From contig NC_091138.1 in assembly GCF_041381155.1 (NCBI RefSeq), positions 35,209,604 to 35,273,603 of the forward strand: a stretch of DNA of 64,000 bases. The letters are read 5' to 3'. Below the pieces are notes generated by a model that had not been told where the DNA came from, did no database searches, and saw only the letters and a program-made list of their open reading frames with translations. This document shows, in pieces, positions 1 to 11,092 of the stretch. The translations under genes were made by a program, and so were the position numbers. Numbering within the stretch: the first letter of the stretch is position 1; each line of letters opens with the position of its first letter. This DNA comes from Argopecten irradians. Taxonomy: Eukaryota > Mollusca > Bivalvia > Pectinida > Pectinidae.

Positions 1-1077
1 CGTGTAGGTAATAGTTGTATTTAGATAGGGTTTGACATTTTGAGATTGAAAGTACAGAAAAAAATTTCGGATGAAATTTTATTTTTCACTTTTTCCCCAC
101 TCGGCTAATTTATTTAGGTCTTGTTAAAGGATATAGGCGTCGTGGTTAGAGCGAACAGTCAGATAAGCCATAGTATCGTCGGCAAACAGTCTTACAGTTG
201 ATGAGAGATTCAGGAGGCATCATTAATGTAATACAAAAATGAACTCGGCCCAAGGACCGATCCCTGAAGGACCCCTTACTAGACTGGTACAAAAGATACA
301 GTTCATCGTCGAGAATGACTGACTGTGATCTATCACTAAGAAAAGAATAATCCAATTTAGAATAATTTATAAAGTAAAAGATTATTTGTGGACATCTGTT
401 TGTTTGTTTGCATCATCATTTTTGGAAACATCTTCAATAAATTCTAGAAGTTGTGTCTCGCAGGATCTGAATTGCCGAAAACCATGCTGTAAAGTATAAA
501 GGATGTTGTGTTTATCAGCAAGGGACAAAATGTTGCTTACGATAAATGTTCTTAGATTTTACTACAAATACATGTTAGTGAGACTGGTCGATAATTTTCC
601 GGAATATATTTAGAACCACTTTCCAGTCTGATGGTTCAGTACCTGAATCAATTGACATGTTCGATAATGATGTAAGAAATGGTGATATCTCCTTTGCCAT
701 TTCTTTGAAAAATCTAGGCTTTATACTGTCAGGTCCTCCTGTTTTTGTGGGATTTAGGTTTTAAAGTAATTTACAAACACCTTCCTGTTTGATGTTAAAG
801 ATAGGTATTCTGTTTCTGGCATATCAATTTCCTGCTGAAACTGTTCCAGGGTGACCTGGGAAGGTTTAGAAAAGACTGATTGGAATTGTTGGTTAAGGAC
901 TTCAGATTTAAACAGTGTTTCACTAATTAATTTGTCATTTTTTCAACTAGGAGACACCATTGTGGTCAGTTTTTAGATGTTTTATATACGTCCAGAAGTT
1001 TTTCATTGGACGGTCGGTGTCTTTTTGAGGTATGATAATTTCTTCAACATGCTTCCAGTAAGGTTGCCTCAGATGTA
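1..1077 (-). pseudogene. LINE reverse transcriptase domain, broken
   Basis: Minus-strand RT blocks appear in shifting frames: PENYRPVSLTCI (about 600-565), a helix block HNILYTLQHGFR (about 510-475), a decayed VLQGSVLGP-type block near 265-235, and LFADDTMAYL near 180-150, which keeps the catalytic ADD. Upstream of these lies the linker (about 1050-940) with a K-FW-YIK pattern usual before LINE RT domains. Frameshifts and stops are frequent. It is the continuation of the endonuclease domain at 2870-3594 once the insertions are removed. Confidence 0.85.
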
Positions 1078-1601
1078 TAGGTAGGGCGTTAGAATTGTAC
1101 CTGCTGACCCTATTGCATGATCCTAAAAGACGACCAAATTAAGGATCTTATCTTTTCTCTTCTTCCTAAATGACTTTATCTTTCCTAATGCCTCCCTTGG
1201 CACCGCCTCACTTTTGGCCTTGAGTTGAGCGTTCGCCCCTGTGAGGAAGGCTCTGGGTTCTGTCCCTCGGCCGAGACACACCAAAGTCTGTAAAAGTGGT
1301 AGTTTCTGCTCCTGCTTAGCGCTCAGCATACAGGGAGTGGGACGACTGGTTCGCCCGTTGTCAGTATAATGTGACCGGGTGGGGTGTGTTGCTTGGTGTC
1401 TTCGGCGGCATGCTTCAGTGATATAGCACTCTAAAAAGGGCAACAGTTCCACTATACAAGAAGACACAACATGAACATACCGCAGTCTCCCAAAACACGC
1501 ACCTCGCACAACATACACGCAACACACCGAATACATGGGTGGCCGTCCTTACATGACCATAGCTGTTAATAGGACGTTAATAAATCAAACAAACAAACAA
1601 A
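1078..1601 (+). repeat. SINE-A copy, full length
   Basis: This copy of the window's most abundant interspersed repeat starts at the GTAGGGCGTTAG block, runs through the tRNA-like centre, and ends GTTAATAGGACGTTAATAAATC plus (CAAA)n. It interrupts the LINE linker coding region. No clear target-site duplication was found. Confidence 0.85.
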
Positions 1602-1773
1602 TTGTTTCTTATATTTTGATATAACATCTGGGTGTCCTGATTTTTTCATTAGTTTATATACCATGAATCGTTTTCGAAGGAGAGCTTTTGTATCACTAGT
1701 AACCCATGGATTTCCATCTTTGCTGTTGTATGGGGAATATGATCTTTGACAGATTGATGTATGGATTTTTTAA

Positions 1774-2853
1774 AGGGACAATTCACTCGGACTAATTCTT
1801 TTACATAACCAAGAAGCAAAATATGGCATAAATGTATTGTTCTATATTTCTTATGATTTGTTTGTTTTCTTGATTAATTAACGTCCTATTAATAGCTATG
1901 GTCATGTAAGGACGGCCTTCCATGTATGCGGTGTGTTGCGTGTTGTGCGAGGTGCATGTTTTGGGAGACTGCGGTATATTCATGTTGCCCTTTTTATAGT
2001 GCTATATCACTGAAGCATGTTGCCGAAGACACCATGCAACACAATCCACCCAGTCACATTATACTGACAACGGGCAAACCAGTCATCCCACTCCCGTTGT
2101 GCTGAGCGCTAAGCAGGAGCAGAAACTACCACTTTTATAGACGTTGGTGTGTCTCGGCCAGGGGACAGAACCAAGAGCCTTCCTCGCAGGGGCGAGCGCT
2201 CAACCAAAGGCCAAAAGTGAGGTGGTGTCAAGGGAGACTCTAGGAAGAACAAAGTAATTTAGGGAGAAAGAAAAGATAAGATCCTAAATTTAGTCGCCTC
2301 TTACGATCATGCAATAGGAGCAGCAGGTACAATTCTAACGCCCTACTTGCAGGGCCATATTTCTTATGAAACATATAGCACAAAATATTGACAAATTCCA
2401 CGTCTATGTTAAGTATAATAATTGATACCGTTGTAATCACAAATCATTGATCAATACGATTAAGCAGGTACAATATGTACGCTGTACCCATATCCGAGCC
2501 AAAGTCACGCACGTTAAACAAATGAACTACATAACCACTGTGGCGGTGATAAAATGATTTTTAGGCAAGACAATTAACCTAATACGGTAAACACACTACT
2601 GTCAGAGCGATTTGAGCAGTTCTAGACCAAAGTAGCTTTACTCTACGAGCAAGGAACAGAGATCGGCATACAGGATGTTTGACAACAATGTGTAATGGCG
2701 GACAGCGAGCGTGTTTGAACATTTCACACGCATTTTACCACTATGGGCTTTTCTGGCATATCACAGTAAAACTGACTGATCTAATTTCCATCGAACTGGA
2801 TTTTTTCTGATATATGTACAAATTTTAATGTTCTCTTAGACTGAATTGTCCCT
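1774..2853. mobile_element. MITE with TTAA duplications (carries SINE-A)
   Basis: The element is flanked by TTAA at 1770-1773 and 2854-2857. Its ends are inverted repeats AGGGACAATTCACTC and, reverse-complemented from the right, AGGGACAATTCAGTC. It sits inside the LINE and contains a 500-bp SINE-A copy with its own target duplication, so the MITE proper is about 570 bp. No coding capacity is visible. The TTAA target suggests mobilisation by a piggyBac-type transposase, but the termini do not match those of the piggyBac element at 6458-10742. Confidence 0.75.
1844..2369 (-). repeat. SINE-A copy with 13-bp target duplication
   Basis: The element body is 1857-2356. Its 3' tail (TTGTTTG on the plus strand) lies at the left and its 5' end (GCAGGGCC) at the right. 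Perfect 13-bp duplications ATATTTCTTATGA lie at 1844-1856 and 2357-2369. This defines the true family ends: 5' GGCCCTGCA..., 3' (CAAA)n. Target duplication plus a simple-repeat tail is the signature of target-primed reverse transcription. Confidence 0.92.
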
Positions 2854-2869
2854 TTAAAAAACTAGCCAG

Positions 2870-3594
2870 CTTTTCTTAAGTTGTTAAATTTGTGTCACTA
2901 GAGATCTTTTCATATGTCTCATTTAGCTCAGTTCTAATTTTATCCCATTTTGCTTTTTATATAGAGTAATTTGCCTGGGTTTTTGAGATAACTTCTCAGG
3001 AGTATACTTGTATTCAAAGAAAACAATTTCATGGTCAAGCAGGCATGATTTCTGATTTTTGGATTTGGTTGGGGAAATTTGTTAAAATCAAGACAATAAT
3101 AATATTCTGTCTAGTAGGTTCCTTGAAAATCTGGATGAGGATGGTATCGTAAAATAGATTCAAAAATTGCAACTGAATATTTGTACGGGATAAATTTGGT
3201 ATTTGTAATCAATTCCTGGGAGATTGAAATCACCTCCGATGATGAAGGAGGCGTTTTTAATGAGAGATGCTCGACGTACAGATGTTTCGAAATTTTAAGC
3301 ACTAATTCGTCAAAAATGTTTGGGTGGTAATATGAACATATGCATAGTGTTTTACTCCCTACTATGTCTATTTTAGACCAATTTTGAGTGACTAAGACAT
3401 CAACCTCTGAACTAACAAGTTCCTTAGTAATAACTATAAGGACTCCACCACGTTCTTTCGAATATTTCCTTTTAGCTCTGTTGTTCCTGTAGACATTTAA
3501 GTTTGAGGGGAAGAACTCGGAGCATTAACTGAAGGATTAAACCATGTTTCGGTACCTATGATGACATCAGGTTTTGTACTTTCTAGAATGTTAT
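2870..3594 (-). pseudogene. LINE endonuclease (APE/EEP) domain, broken
   Basis: On the minus strand the first motif reads KPDVIIGTETWF (about 3590-3555), the N-terminal metal-binding block of exonuclease-endonuclease-phosphatase domains. A block containing KERGGVLIVI follows in a shifted frame, and IIGGDFNLPGIDY lies near 3215-3250, the GDFN motif of the catalytic centre. A short stretch DHEIVFFEY (about 3030-3010) corresponds to the C-terminal SDH block. At least two frameshifts separate these motifs. In active LINEs this domain nicks the target to prime reverse transcription. A SINE-A copy abuts the domain start near 3595. Confidence 0.85.
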
Positions 3595-3595
3595 A

Positions 3596-4126
3596 ACTGT
3601 ACCTGCTGCCCCTATTGCACGATCGTAAAAGGTGACTAAATTTAGGATATCTTTTCTCTTCTTCCTAACCGACTTTATTCTTCCTAACGTCTCCACTGAC
3701 AGCGCCTCACGTTTGGTCTTTTGTGGAGCGCTCGTCCTTGTGCCCCCTGAGGTAGGCTGTGAGTTCTGTTCCCCGGGCCGAGATACACCAAAGTCCATAA
3801 TAGTGGTAATTTCTGCTTCTGCCTATCGCTTAGCAAATAGGGAGTGGGACGACTGGTTTGACCGTTGTCAGTATAATGTGACCGGGTGGTGCATGTTGCT
3901 TGGTGTCTTCGGCGGCATGCGTCAGTGATATAGCACTATTCAAGAAGACACAACACTTGTTTGTTTGTTTGATTAATTTACGTCCTATTAACAGCTAGGC
4001 GATCATACCGTAGTCTCCCAAAACACGAATCTCGCACTTCACACACGCTACACACTGTATACATGGGAGACCGTCCTTACATGACCATAGCTGTTAATAG
4101 GACGTTAATTTATCAAACAAACATAA
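3596..4126 (+). repeat. SINE-A mosaic with inverted tail inside
   Basis: A plus-strand SINE-A runs from the GTACCTGCTGCCCC block at 3596. It is interrupted at about 3957-3997 by an inverted 3' tail (TTGTTTGTTTG... to ACAGCTA), then resumes at the CCGTAGTCTCCC block and ends with the ATCAAACAAA tail. The inverted piece suggests twin priming or a later nested insertion. Confidence 0.75.
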
Positions 4127-4393
4127 ATAATCAATCAAACAGCAAGTTAGTGTTTACAGAGTACCTTGTTTTTCTCCCCTTCGATGATTCCCGGCTATTA
4201 ACTGGTATGAACAGATTAGACTGATTATTATCAAGATTGATTTATTCAATGTATGTATTCAGTAATCTAACTTGTCTGGTAATTTCCTTATCGTCCGTAG
4301 ATGCGTCATCAGGATCGTTTGGCAATCCCTTAGATTGGTTCCACGACGCGGCACTAAAGGTCGGACAGTCTTCTATATGTTTCCGTAGGGATA

Positions 4394-4426
4394 GGGGGGG
4401 GGGGTCGACGGGGGGGGGGGGGGGGG
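4394..4426. repeat. Interrupted poly-G tract
   Basis: Runs of 11 and 17 G are separated by TCGAC. This is a likely assembly-uncertain homopolymer, and it creates a spurious glycine-rich reading frame. Confidence 0.95.
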
Positions 4427-4489
4427 CTCGACGCTATCTCGAACTCCCCATATCGCTCCTGTTCAAAAGTCAACCCAGGTTCAATGGGT

Positions 4490-4827
4490 GTACTGTTTTG
4501 CTGAAGGAGAACAAGACTCAGAAACTCAATTAATGTAATTTATTACATGTAACATCAATATTTACATCGTTTAAGAACGAGACAACATCTTACAGCCAGC
4601 TGACAAGGATACAACACCTATCTAACAAACCTAACAAGAACCATTCCGCATAGTATTTACCTGTATACTAATGGCAGTCTCATGAACTTATTCCAACGTT
4701 CTGTCCCACTCTCGCCTTTACTCTCACACTTATATACTCAACACCAGACTATAGACCAATCACAACGGAGAATACCTAACAGGACAACATTGTACGAGAA
4801 ATTACAGACAGAACACGTATATTACAG
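4490..4827 (-). repeat. LTR-like block (possible solo LTR)
   Basis: On the minus strand this 338-bp block starts TGTAATATACG and ends CAGTACA, giving TG...CA ends with a short TGTA/TACA inversion. It carries GATTGG (CCAAT box) at about 4754-4763, TATATAAG at about 4729-4739, and an AATAAA-type signal near 4535-4550 in the order expected for an LTR promoter, R region and polyadenylation site. I found no convincing target duplication and no second LTR. Confidence 0.4.
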
Positions 4828-5099
4828 GTGACAGTCAAAGACAGATGACACGGAACATTGCACGGGGACTTGGCACACTGACAAATAAACACAGTCGAGC
4901 ACACTTACAGCTATCATACGCCATCCAAGCCTTGTGGAACTCGTCCACCTTTTGATTTACAACCATATCCGAGTTTGTTTCACGGAGAGGGATATATTTG
5001 CTTGATTTTAAACCAATGTCACATGTTCCAGAACACAGATTAAGTATAATAGATTGATGCCTGGACACAGCTTTCGATAGTCTTTTTTCCAATCAGGTT

Positions 5100-5500
5100 G
5101 ACAAGGTCCGTAGTCCTAGCACCAGGGATACACCTAAATCCGAAGGGAAGCGACTACCAGATTACGAAATCCTCAGGGGAAACCCCTTACTGTCAGTAAC
5201 AAGAATAGATTTAATATTGGTATCACCACCGGCCGTCAAAAACTTCTGTCCCGCAAGTTTCGGAATAGTTTGAAAAAAAATATGGTAAAATGGTATAAGT
5301 ACCACATTTATAAACTATATATTTCCGTTACATTGAAATTGCAAATACGATCAATTTACCAATAGATTAATATGAAATTAATATTTTTTCTGGACTTACC
5401 CAGCTAGTAGATATTTAGTTCAGACGTAAGTTACTAGTTCCTTGCTTTTAAAAGCTACTCTAGCAAAGGAGACGAGTCTGAGTACAAGAATATAAACTTT
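5100..5500. other. No recognisable feature
   Basis: AT-rich sequence with no coding, repeat or structural signal I can support. Confidence 0.6.
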
Positions 5501-5509
5501 ATAAATAAC

Positions 5510-6450
5510 TGGAAACACTATATTAGTGGAGGCATGGGATTAGTTTTGAATGACGCTAGATTTTTCTTTTGAAAGGAATCGAAAGAAAAGCTTTTCTTTT
5601 TCTGCAAGTATTTCTGACATCCATAATCTGGATTTAGTTCTGATAAGTTCGAAACTAATCTGAGGCACTTCTCAAGTACAAAATCTATATTTTGGAGACG
5701 CGAGATATTTTGTCTACCAATGCAAGGAGACTGTGCTGCTTCCAATGCAATCAGAAGCTTGTTTGAGATCTGCGTTGTTGTTGGTCCACAGAGAAGTTAA
5801 ATTTTCTGACGAGGAGAAGCAATGATATGTGCACCGAGTTTGGGCTCTAGGTATTATAACCAGTAGTTTCTGAATCGTCCATTTTTCTCAAAGAAAGGTC
5901 GTAGGTCTTAAACTGTAGCGGCATGTTTTTTTGTTTTTGTTTTTTGTTTTTGTTTTGGCTGAAAACTTATCCATTCTCAAAGATGGTCTTCACTATGCTT
6001 TGTTTGGACGTCGAATCAGCCCATATCTTGTTCCAGAAGTCTCCCTTTATTTTCCTTAATGTGTTTGGTACAAATAAATTATATATAATAATAGTAAAGT
6101 TTGCCTTCAGTGCATTTGTCGTCGTCAGTGTCAATGACCACATTATCGCTTTTCAAGTATAGCCCTAATATGTCCCACTTTATAGAATGCCCCTCTTTTT
6201 GTCAGTGTACCACGCCCTGGTTCTTGAAAGATGTTGGGGTAACAAAACATTTACTAAGATTGACAGTCCTATATATCCCTTTAATACTCCTCGCGTGTCC
6301 AATGCAGTTTGATTTCATATCAATAATTTATTCATCAGCGTAATGGATTACGTTTGGCAGTCTGTCCTTCCCATGTTCAATTCTTTGTATGTATGGGTCT
6401 GATCCCGATTTAATCATGATATCTATGACTTCATCTGCAGTGTTGTCTCC
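5510..6450 (-). pseudogene. Degraded ORF, possibly MULE-type transposase
   Basis: Minus-strand reading in shifting frames gives DNTADEVIDIMIKSGSDPY (about 6440-6385), NLSKCFVTPTSFKN (about 6260-6215), VVIDTDDDKC (about 6140-6110) and a helical block (5745-5518). The spacing of a conserved TPT-block followed by an acidic block recalls MULE-type transposases of bivalves, but the catalytic triad cannot be assigned. It is broken by several stops and ends just left of the piggyBac element. An unrelated degraded gene is an equally fair reading. Confidence 0.3.
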
Positions 6451-6473
6451 TATTTAACCATTTAACTGCCAAC

Positions 6474-6572
6474 GGGCCGATTTGGGCCGATCATACCAGT
6501 CCCTGACTGCCAAAGGCCGATTTGGGCCGATCGTACATATGCCCTGACTGCCAAAGGCCGATTTGGGCCGAT
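6474..6572 (+). repeat. Subterminal 41-bp repeats of piggyBac end
   Basis: Three copies of a unit built on ACTGCCAAAGGCCGA and TTTGGGCCGAT at 41-bp spacing start immediately inside the left terminal repeat. Each contains the ACTGCCAA core of the inverted repeat, as expected for multiple transposase-binding sites. Confidence 0.8.
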
Positions 6573-7384
6573 GGGGATACATTTATTTTACTATAAACAC
6601 ATATTTTAACCTAGAGATAGAAGACAAGACATAGATCATGTTTATTGATAAAATTTCATTTCCTGCAAAATAAACGGTGTACTGACGCCATCGAAATGAT
6701 GACGCCATTGACATTATGACGTCATGTATCATGACGTCAGAAATTGACGGCGTGATGGCGTGGTTCCGCGTATATCCCTCAAAAGAAAATAAGAAATGCA
6801 AGATTTCAAGGAAATCCAAGACTGCTCAACATGCCTTCAAGGGATGCCAGGCCCATTATATACTTTTTGTTTTTATTTCCCGAATGCCTGATGAAGGAGA
6901 TCGTTCGTCAAACGAACAAGTAAACAGGCAACATGATAAACTGTCTGCGTTAACAAGTGCGACGTGATTACACCTAGTACCAGTAATATTGATTTACAAA
7001 GTTGAATTGGAAAAGAATATATTTGATGATCAACCTTAGAACTATTATTTGCCATGCACTTTGTGAGTGGATCTTTTTATAAGTTTTAATAAGAAAGTGC
7101 ATTGAAAAGAAAATTATTCATCAAATGTTGTGAAATATGTAGATATAACGGAAATCAGCAAAATATGTAGCAAAATAACATTGACAAAATTATACACTCC
7201 AGCAGCCCATAATTTAATTGTCTGTGTATTACATGTTTTTATTACTTAATATCGCATAAAATAAGGAACACAGTCTTGTAAATTACATTCAAAGCTTTAC
7301 GGTAAATCCATAAAATCTTTCTTCTATTGTACCTTTCATAAACATAAATATCGTCCCACTCGTCCTACCCTGTACATGCACTTC

Positions 7385-8665
7385 TGGTAATACATGTATT
7401 CGATAATACCGATCTACTGTATACATGTATTTGATAATACCGATCTACTGTATACGTGTATTTGATAATACCGATCTATTGTATACGTGTATTTGATAAT
7501 GCCGATCTACTGTATACATGTATTCGATAATACCGATCTACTCTATACATGTATTTGATAATACCGATCTACTGTATACGTGTATTTGATAATACCGATC
7601 TACTGTATACATGTATTCGAAAATACCGATCTACTCTATACATGTATTTGATAATACCGATCTACTCTATACATGTATTTGATAATACCGATCTACTCTA
7701 TACATGTATTTGATAATACCGATCTACTGTATACATGTATTCGATAATACCGATCTACTCTATACATGTTTTTGATAATACCGATCTACTCTATACATGT
7801 ATTTGATAATACCGATCTACTCTATACATGTATTTGATAATACCGATCTACTGTATACATGTATTTGATAATACCGATCTACTGTATACATGTATTTGAT
7901 AATACCGATCTACTCTATACATGTATTTGATAATACCGATCTACTGTATACGTGTATTTGATAATACCGATCTACTCTATACATGTATTTGATAATACCG
8001 ATCTACTCTATACATGTATTTGATAATACCGATCTACTCTATACATGTATTTGATAATACCGATCTACTGTATACGTGTATTTGATAATGCCGATCTACT
8101 GTATACATGTATTTGATAATACCGATCTACTGTATACATGTATTTGATAATACCGATCTACTGTATACATGTATTTGATAATGGCGATCTACTGTATACA
8201 TGTATTTGATAATGCCGATCTACTGTATACGTGTATTTGATAATACCGATCTACTGTATACGTGTATTTGATAATGCCGATCTACTGTATACGTGTATTT
8301 GATAATGCCGATCTACTGTATACATGTATTTGATAATACCGATCTACTGTATACATGTATTTGATAATACCGATCTACTGTATACGTGTATTTGATAATA
8401 CCGATCTACTGTATACATGTTTTTGATAATACCGATCTACTGTATACGTGTATTTGATAATACCGATCTACTGTATACATGTATTTGATATTACCGATCT
8501 ATTGTATACGTGTATTTGATGATACCGATCTACTGTATACATTTATTTGATAATACCGATCTACTCTATACATGTATTTGATATTACCGATCTACTGTAT
8601 ACGTATATTTGACAATATCTATCAACTGCATACATGTATTAGATAATACCGATCTACTGTAGCAT
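7385..8665. repeat. 31-bp tandem array, about 41 copies
   Basis: The unit is CTGTATACATGTATTTGATA followed by ATACCGATCTA, 31 bp, repeated in register for about 1280 bp (for example CCGATCT at 7409 and 7440). Variable sites are CTG/CTC, ACATG/ACGTG, TTTGAT/TTCGAT and ATACC/ATGCC. The array lies wholly inside the piggyBac element, between its 5' part and the transposase. The last three units are the most diverged, as is usual at array edges. No coding potential. Confidence 0.97.
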
Positions 8666-8715
8666 GCATTACATATATTTTAAAAAACGTTATCCATTCC
8701 TTAATTGCAATTTTA

Positions 8716-10285
8716 TTGTCATTTACATGTATCTGTATTTATTATTTTGACAGATATGCGAGGAATTATCTTCGAACGACAGAAAATTTAGGCAGGTTCG
8801 CACGACTGCATAGATGGAAACTATTGACAGTACAGACGTTCAAATCCTTTTTGGCCATATTTTTTAACGTGGGAATTGTTAGAAAGACATCCATAGAAGA
8901 GTATTGGAATCCTATGTTACCGAGCCAACTTTCATCCTGGTTTAAGACAGTTTCTTCAAGGAATACATTCCAAAACATCTTAACGTTAGTTCCTGCACGT
9001 GTCTGATTATCGGAGACATGTATGTGTTATTGAGTGATAAAGCTTAGGCATAGTTTTTTGTTTGTTTTCATATAAAATAGGAAATGTGAGCATTCATTAA
9101 ATAACAGAGACTAAAGGTCTGTCATACTTCCTTCTATGAAATTGTTAAGCTAATTTGTCGTCCCTGAATGTTGTAAAACGATACGGTTTAAAAGACTTGG
9201 CAATTTTTTCAAAAATGTACGATGTATTAGAATGGTTCATTATTTTGCAGCATCCAGCATATGGTCCAGCTGCACGTTTCAAACCACTGCTAACCTTTAT
9301 CAACAGAATGTTTCAAAGGTTTTTGATACCCAATCAGGAGCTATGTGTCAACGAGACGCTAGTGCCTGCAAGAGGTCAGAGTATAATGCGTCATTATATT
9401 CCAACCAAGGCAGCCAAATTCGGTATCAAGTTCTGGATGCTGTGTGAAGCGGCAACTGGATTTACAGAGGGCGACAATTTGATCCAACACCAAGAGGAGA
9501 GTTGCAAGGAACTCATGTCATGGAAAGTCTCTTGAGATAAACCTCCCTGTTTCACAAAGGCTACCATGTATTCTTTGATAGCTATTTCTTCTTAATATAT
9601 TTCTTCTCTTAATCTTGCATCCCGTCTTTTAACATGCATTACATATGTAACGGGAACATTGCGAAAAAATCGCCCAATGCCGCGTAACATTCAGCAGGCA
9701 GACCACCAGGCTGGCACTGCCATTCACATGCGCCAGAGAGATGTTCTTTGTGTAGCGTACAAAGACGAAGTGGGTAAAAAACCAGTGCGTATGTTGAGCA
9801 CTTTCCTTCCTGCTCAGGAGATGCAGACCGGACGCCCAAACATCATTCACCAATATAATAGGTAGATGGGAGCTGTCGATTTGCCTGACGCTGTGATGAG
9901 CGCATATAGCTGCGTTCGACGTAATAAAAAGGTTTGGAAAAAAAGTAGTATTGCATCTGTTTCATCGAATCATGATGAACGCCTATATTTTATATAAGAA
10001 CAACACGTCGGATAGAGTGGTATCAAGGCTTAAGTTTATTCAGATGGTCATAGAAAATTTAGCTGGAGTTCAGCCCGATGCACAGGAAGCAAGACCGAGA
10101 CCGAGGAGATGTCATGTAGACGTCCTCCCGCAACGGAAGTAAAAAAAAGACTGTTGCGTATGCTCTAGTCGTGCTCGCGGAGAAATCAGGCGCCGAAGCC
10201 GAACTGCATGTACGCTATGCAGGAGAAGATTGCATAGAGAATGTATTCGATTACACCACTGCATAGAAATATATATAAGTTAATA
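8716..10285 (+). pseudogene. piggyBac transposase (DDE_Tnp_1_7), decayed
   Basis: Coding blocks lie in order on the plus strand. N-terminal: FKSFLAIFFNVGIVRKTSIE with WFKTVSSRNTFQNIL (8840-8985). Central: PAARFKPLLTFINRMFQRF, then LCVNETLVPARG and MRHYIPTKAAKFGIKFWMLC (9260-9450). Next come KGYHVFFDSYF (9555-9590), GNIAKK-type linker and RDVLCVAYKDEVGKKPVRML (9740-9800). Last is a C-terminal cysteine-rich finger CCVCSS...CTLCRRRLHRECIRLHH (10150-10270). That order is diagnostic of piggyBac transposases, which excise and insert at TTAA. There are several frameshifts and a stop at 9863, so it is inactive. The first catalytic Asp, expected before ETLV, is Asn (codon AAC). A possible N-terminal exon lies at 6716-6967. 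Confidence 0.9.
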
Positions 10286-10746
10286 AATATATCATTTTAT
10301 GTATGTCAAATTGACTTATGGTTGATCTGGAGAAAAAAAACTTCTCTTTGTGTTGTCAATTAGTCAATATAGCACAGTGGCGTGTATATAAGTACATACG
10401 TACGTGTATATATATACAATATAACTCAACTTTGATGGATTCATCATTATTCATATGTCATAAAATCGCCTTTGTAATATTCAAAAAATAGAAACATATG
10501 AAATGTGTAAGTATGATATAAAAAAAGTATTAGTATATTAATACAATGTATACAAATTTATTCATATTTTCTTTCTTCTAATAATCATTAAGGCGAGTAT
10601 CTGTGTCAGCGTATATGCATTAATCTCCTGAAGATATAAAGCAAAAATAAAATGACGTCATAATTGCCATAACGTCATAATTGGCAGATCGGCTATTTGA
10701 CAGTTCGAATTTGGCGACGTCAAAAACTTGGCAGTCTAAGGGTTAA

Positions 10747-10868
10747 GCCCTGCAGGTAGGGCGTTAGAATTGTACCTGCTGCCCCTAATGCATGATCGTA
10801 AAAGGCGACTAAATTTAGGATTTATCTTTTCTCTTCCTCCTAACCGACTTTATCTTTCCTAATGCCTT
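10747..10868 (+). repeat. SINE-A, 5' end only
   Basis: Starts GCCCTGCAGGTAGGGCG directly after the TTAA of the piggyBac element and stops at AATGCCTT. It therefore keeps the 5' end and lacks the 3' tail, the reverse of usual SINE truncation. Confidence 0.85.
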
Positions 10869-11000
10869 CGTTTCCAGAATGGGCGGTTAAAGCCTCTTAA
10901 GCGTTATGCGAATACCTGGCACAATTACTATAACAAATACAGACAGTATTGTACGCAATTGAATTAAGCAGATAAATATATATACATATAGAATTAAATC

Positions 11001-11092
11001 TTAGATAAATTATTGATAATTTATTCTCTGGATCAAGATATATCTATTAGATAAATTATTGATAATTTATTCTCTGGGTCAAGATATATATA
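11001..11092 (+). repeat. 46-bp direct duplication
   Basis: TTAGATAAATTATTGATAAT and the following bases to AAGATATAT occur twice at 46-bp spacing with one difference (GGATC/GGGTC). The rest of 10870-11319 is AT-rich without recognisable features. Confidence 0.9.

Larger units (their letters stand above)
1..3594 (-). mobile_element. Degenerate APE-type LINE with nested insertions
   Basis: A non-LTR retrotransposon reads on the minus strand from about 3594 leftwards and runs off the window start. In order on the minus strand it shows an APE-type endonuclease (about 3594-2870), a linker coding stretch (about 1770-1605 and 1077-860), and reverse transcriptase blocks (about 760-60). Frames are broken by many shifts and stops, so it is dead. 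Two blocks are foreign: a TTAA-flanked MITE (1774-2853) that itself holds a SINE-A copy, and another SINE-A copy at 1078-1601. Reading across these insertions restores LINE similarity on both sides. The domain order matches the Jockey/CR1-like broad group; I cannot place the clade. Confidence 0.85.
4235..5095 (-). pseudogene. Possible LTR-retrotransposon gag-like remnants
   Basis: Two minus-strand coding-like blocks lie on either side of the LTR-like block at 4490-4827. The first (about 5092-4835) contains KRLSKAVSRHQSII and NQKVDEFHKAWMAYDS. The second (about 4400-4240) contains HIEDCPTFSAASW and a polar NDPDDASTDD stretch. This helix-rich then acidic composition resembles gag proteins of Gypsy or BEL elements, but there is no diagnostic zinc knuckle, so the call is tentative. 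A poly-G/poly-C tract (4394-4426) splits the second block. Confidence 0.3.
6454..10746 (+). mobile_element. piggyBac element with TIRs and TTAA duplications
   Basis: The element (6458-10742, 4285 bp) is flanked by TTAA at 6454-6457 and 10743-10746. Terminal inverted repeats are CCATTTAACTGCCAA at the left and, reverse-complemented, CCCTTAGACTGCCAA at the right, matching at 12 of 15 positions. The core ACTGCCAA recurs at 6465, 6506 and 6547 (41-bp spacing). It recurs inverted at 10728, with a partial copy at 10681, suggesting repeated transposase-binding sites. Inside are TGACGTCA-type motifs near both ends, a 31-bp tandem array and a decayed transposase. TTAA targets and transposase family agree, so the assignment is strong. 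A 3'-truncated SINE-A starts directly after the right TTAA. Confidence 0.88.

Noticed and set aside
4237..4533. Glycine-rich 98-codon ORF
   Set aside because: Created by the poly-G tract; not coding-like otherwise.
7385..8665. CRISPR-like array
   Set aside because: Units are contiguous 31-bp repeats with no unique spacers, inside a eukaryotic piggyBac element.
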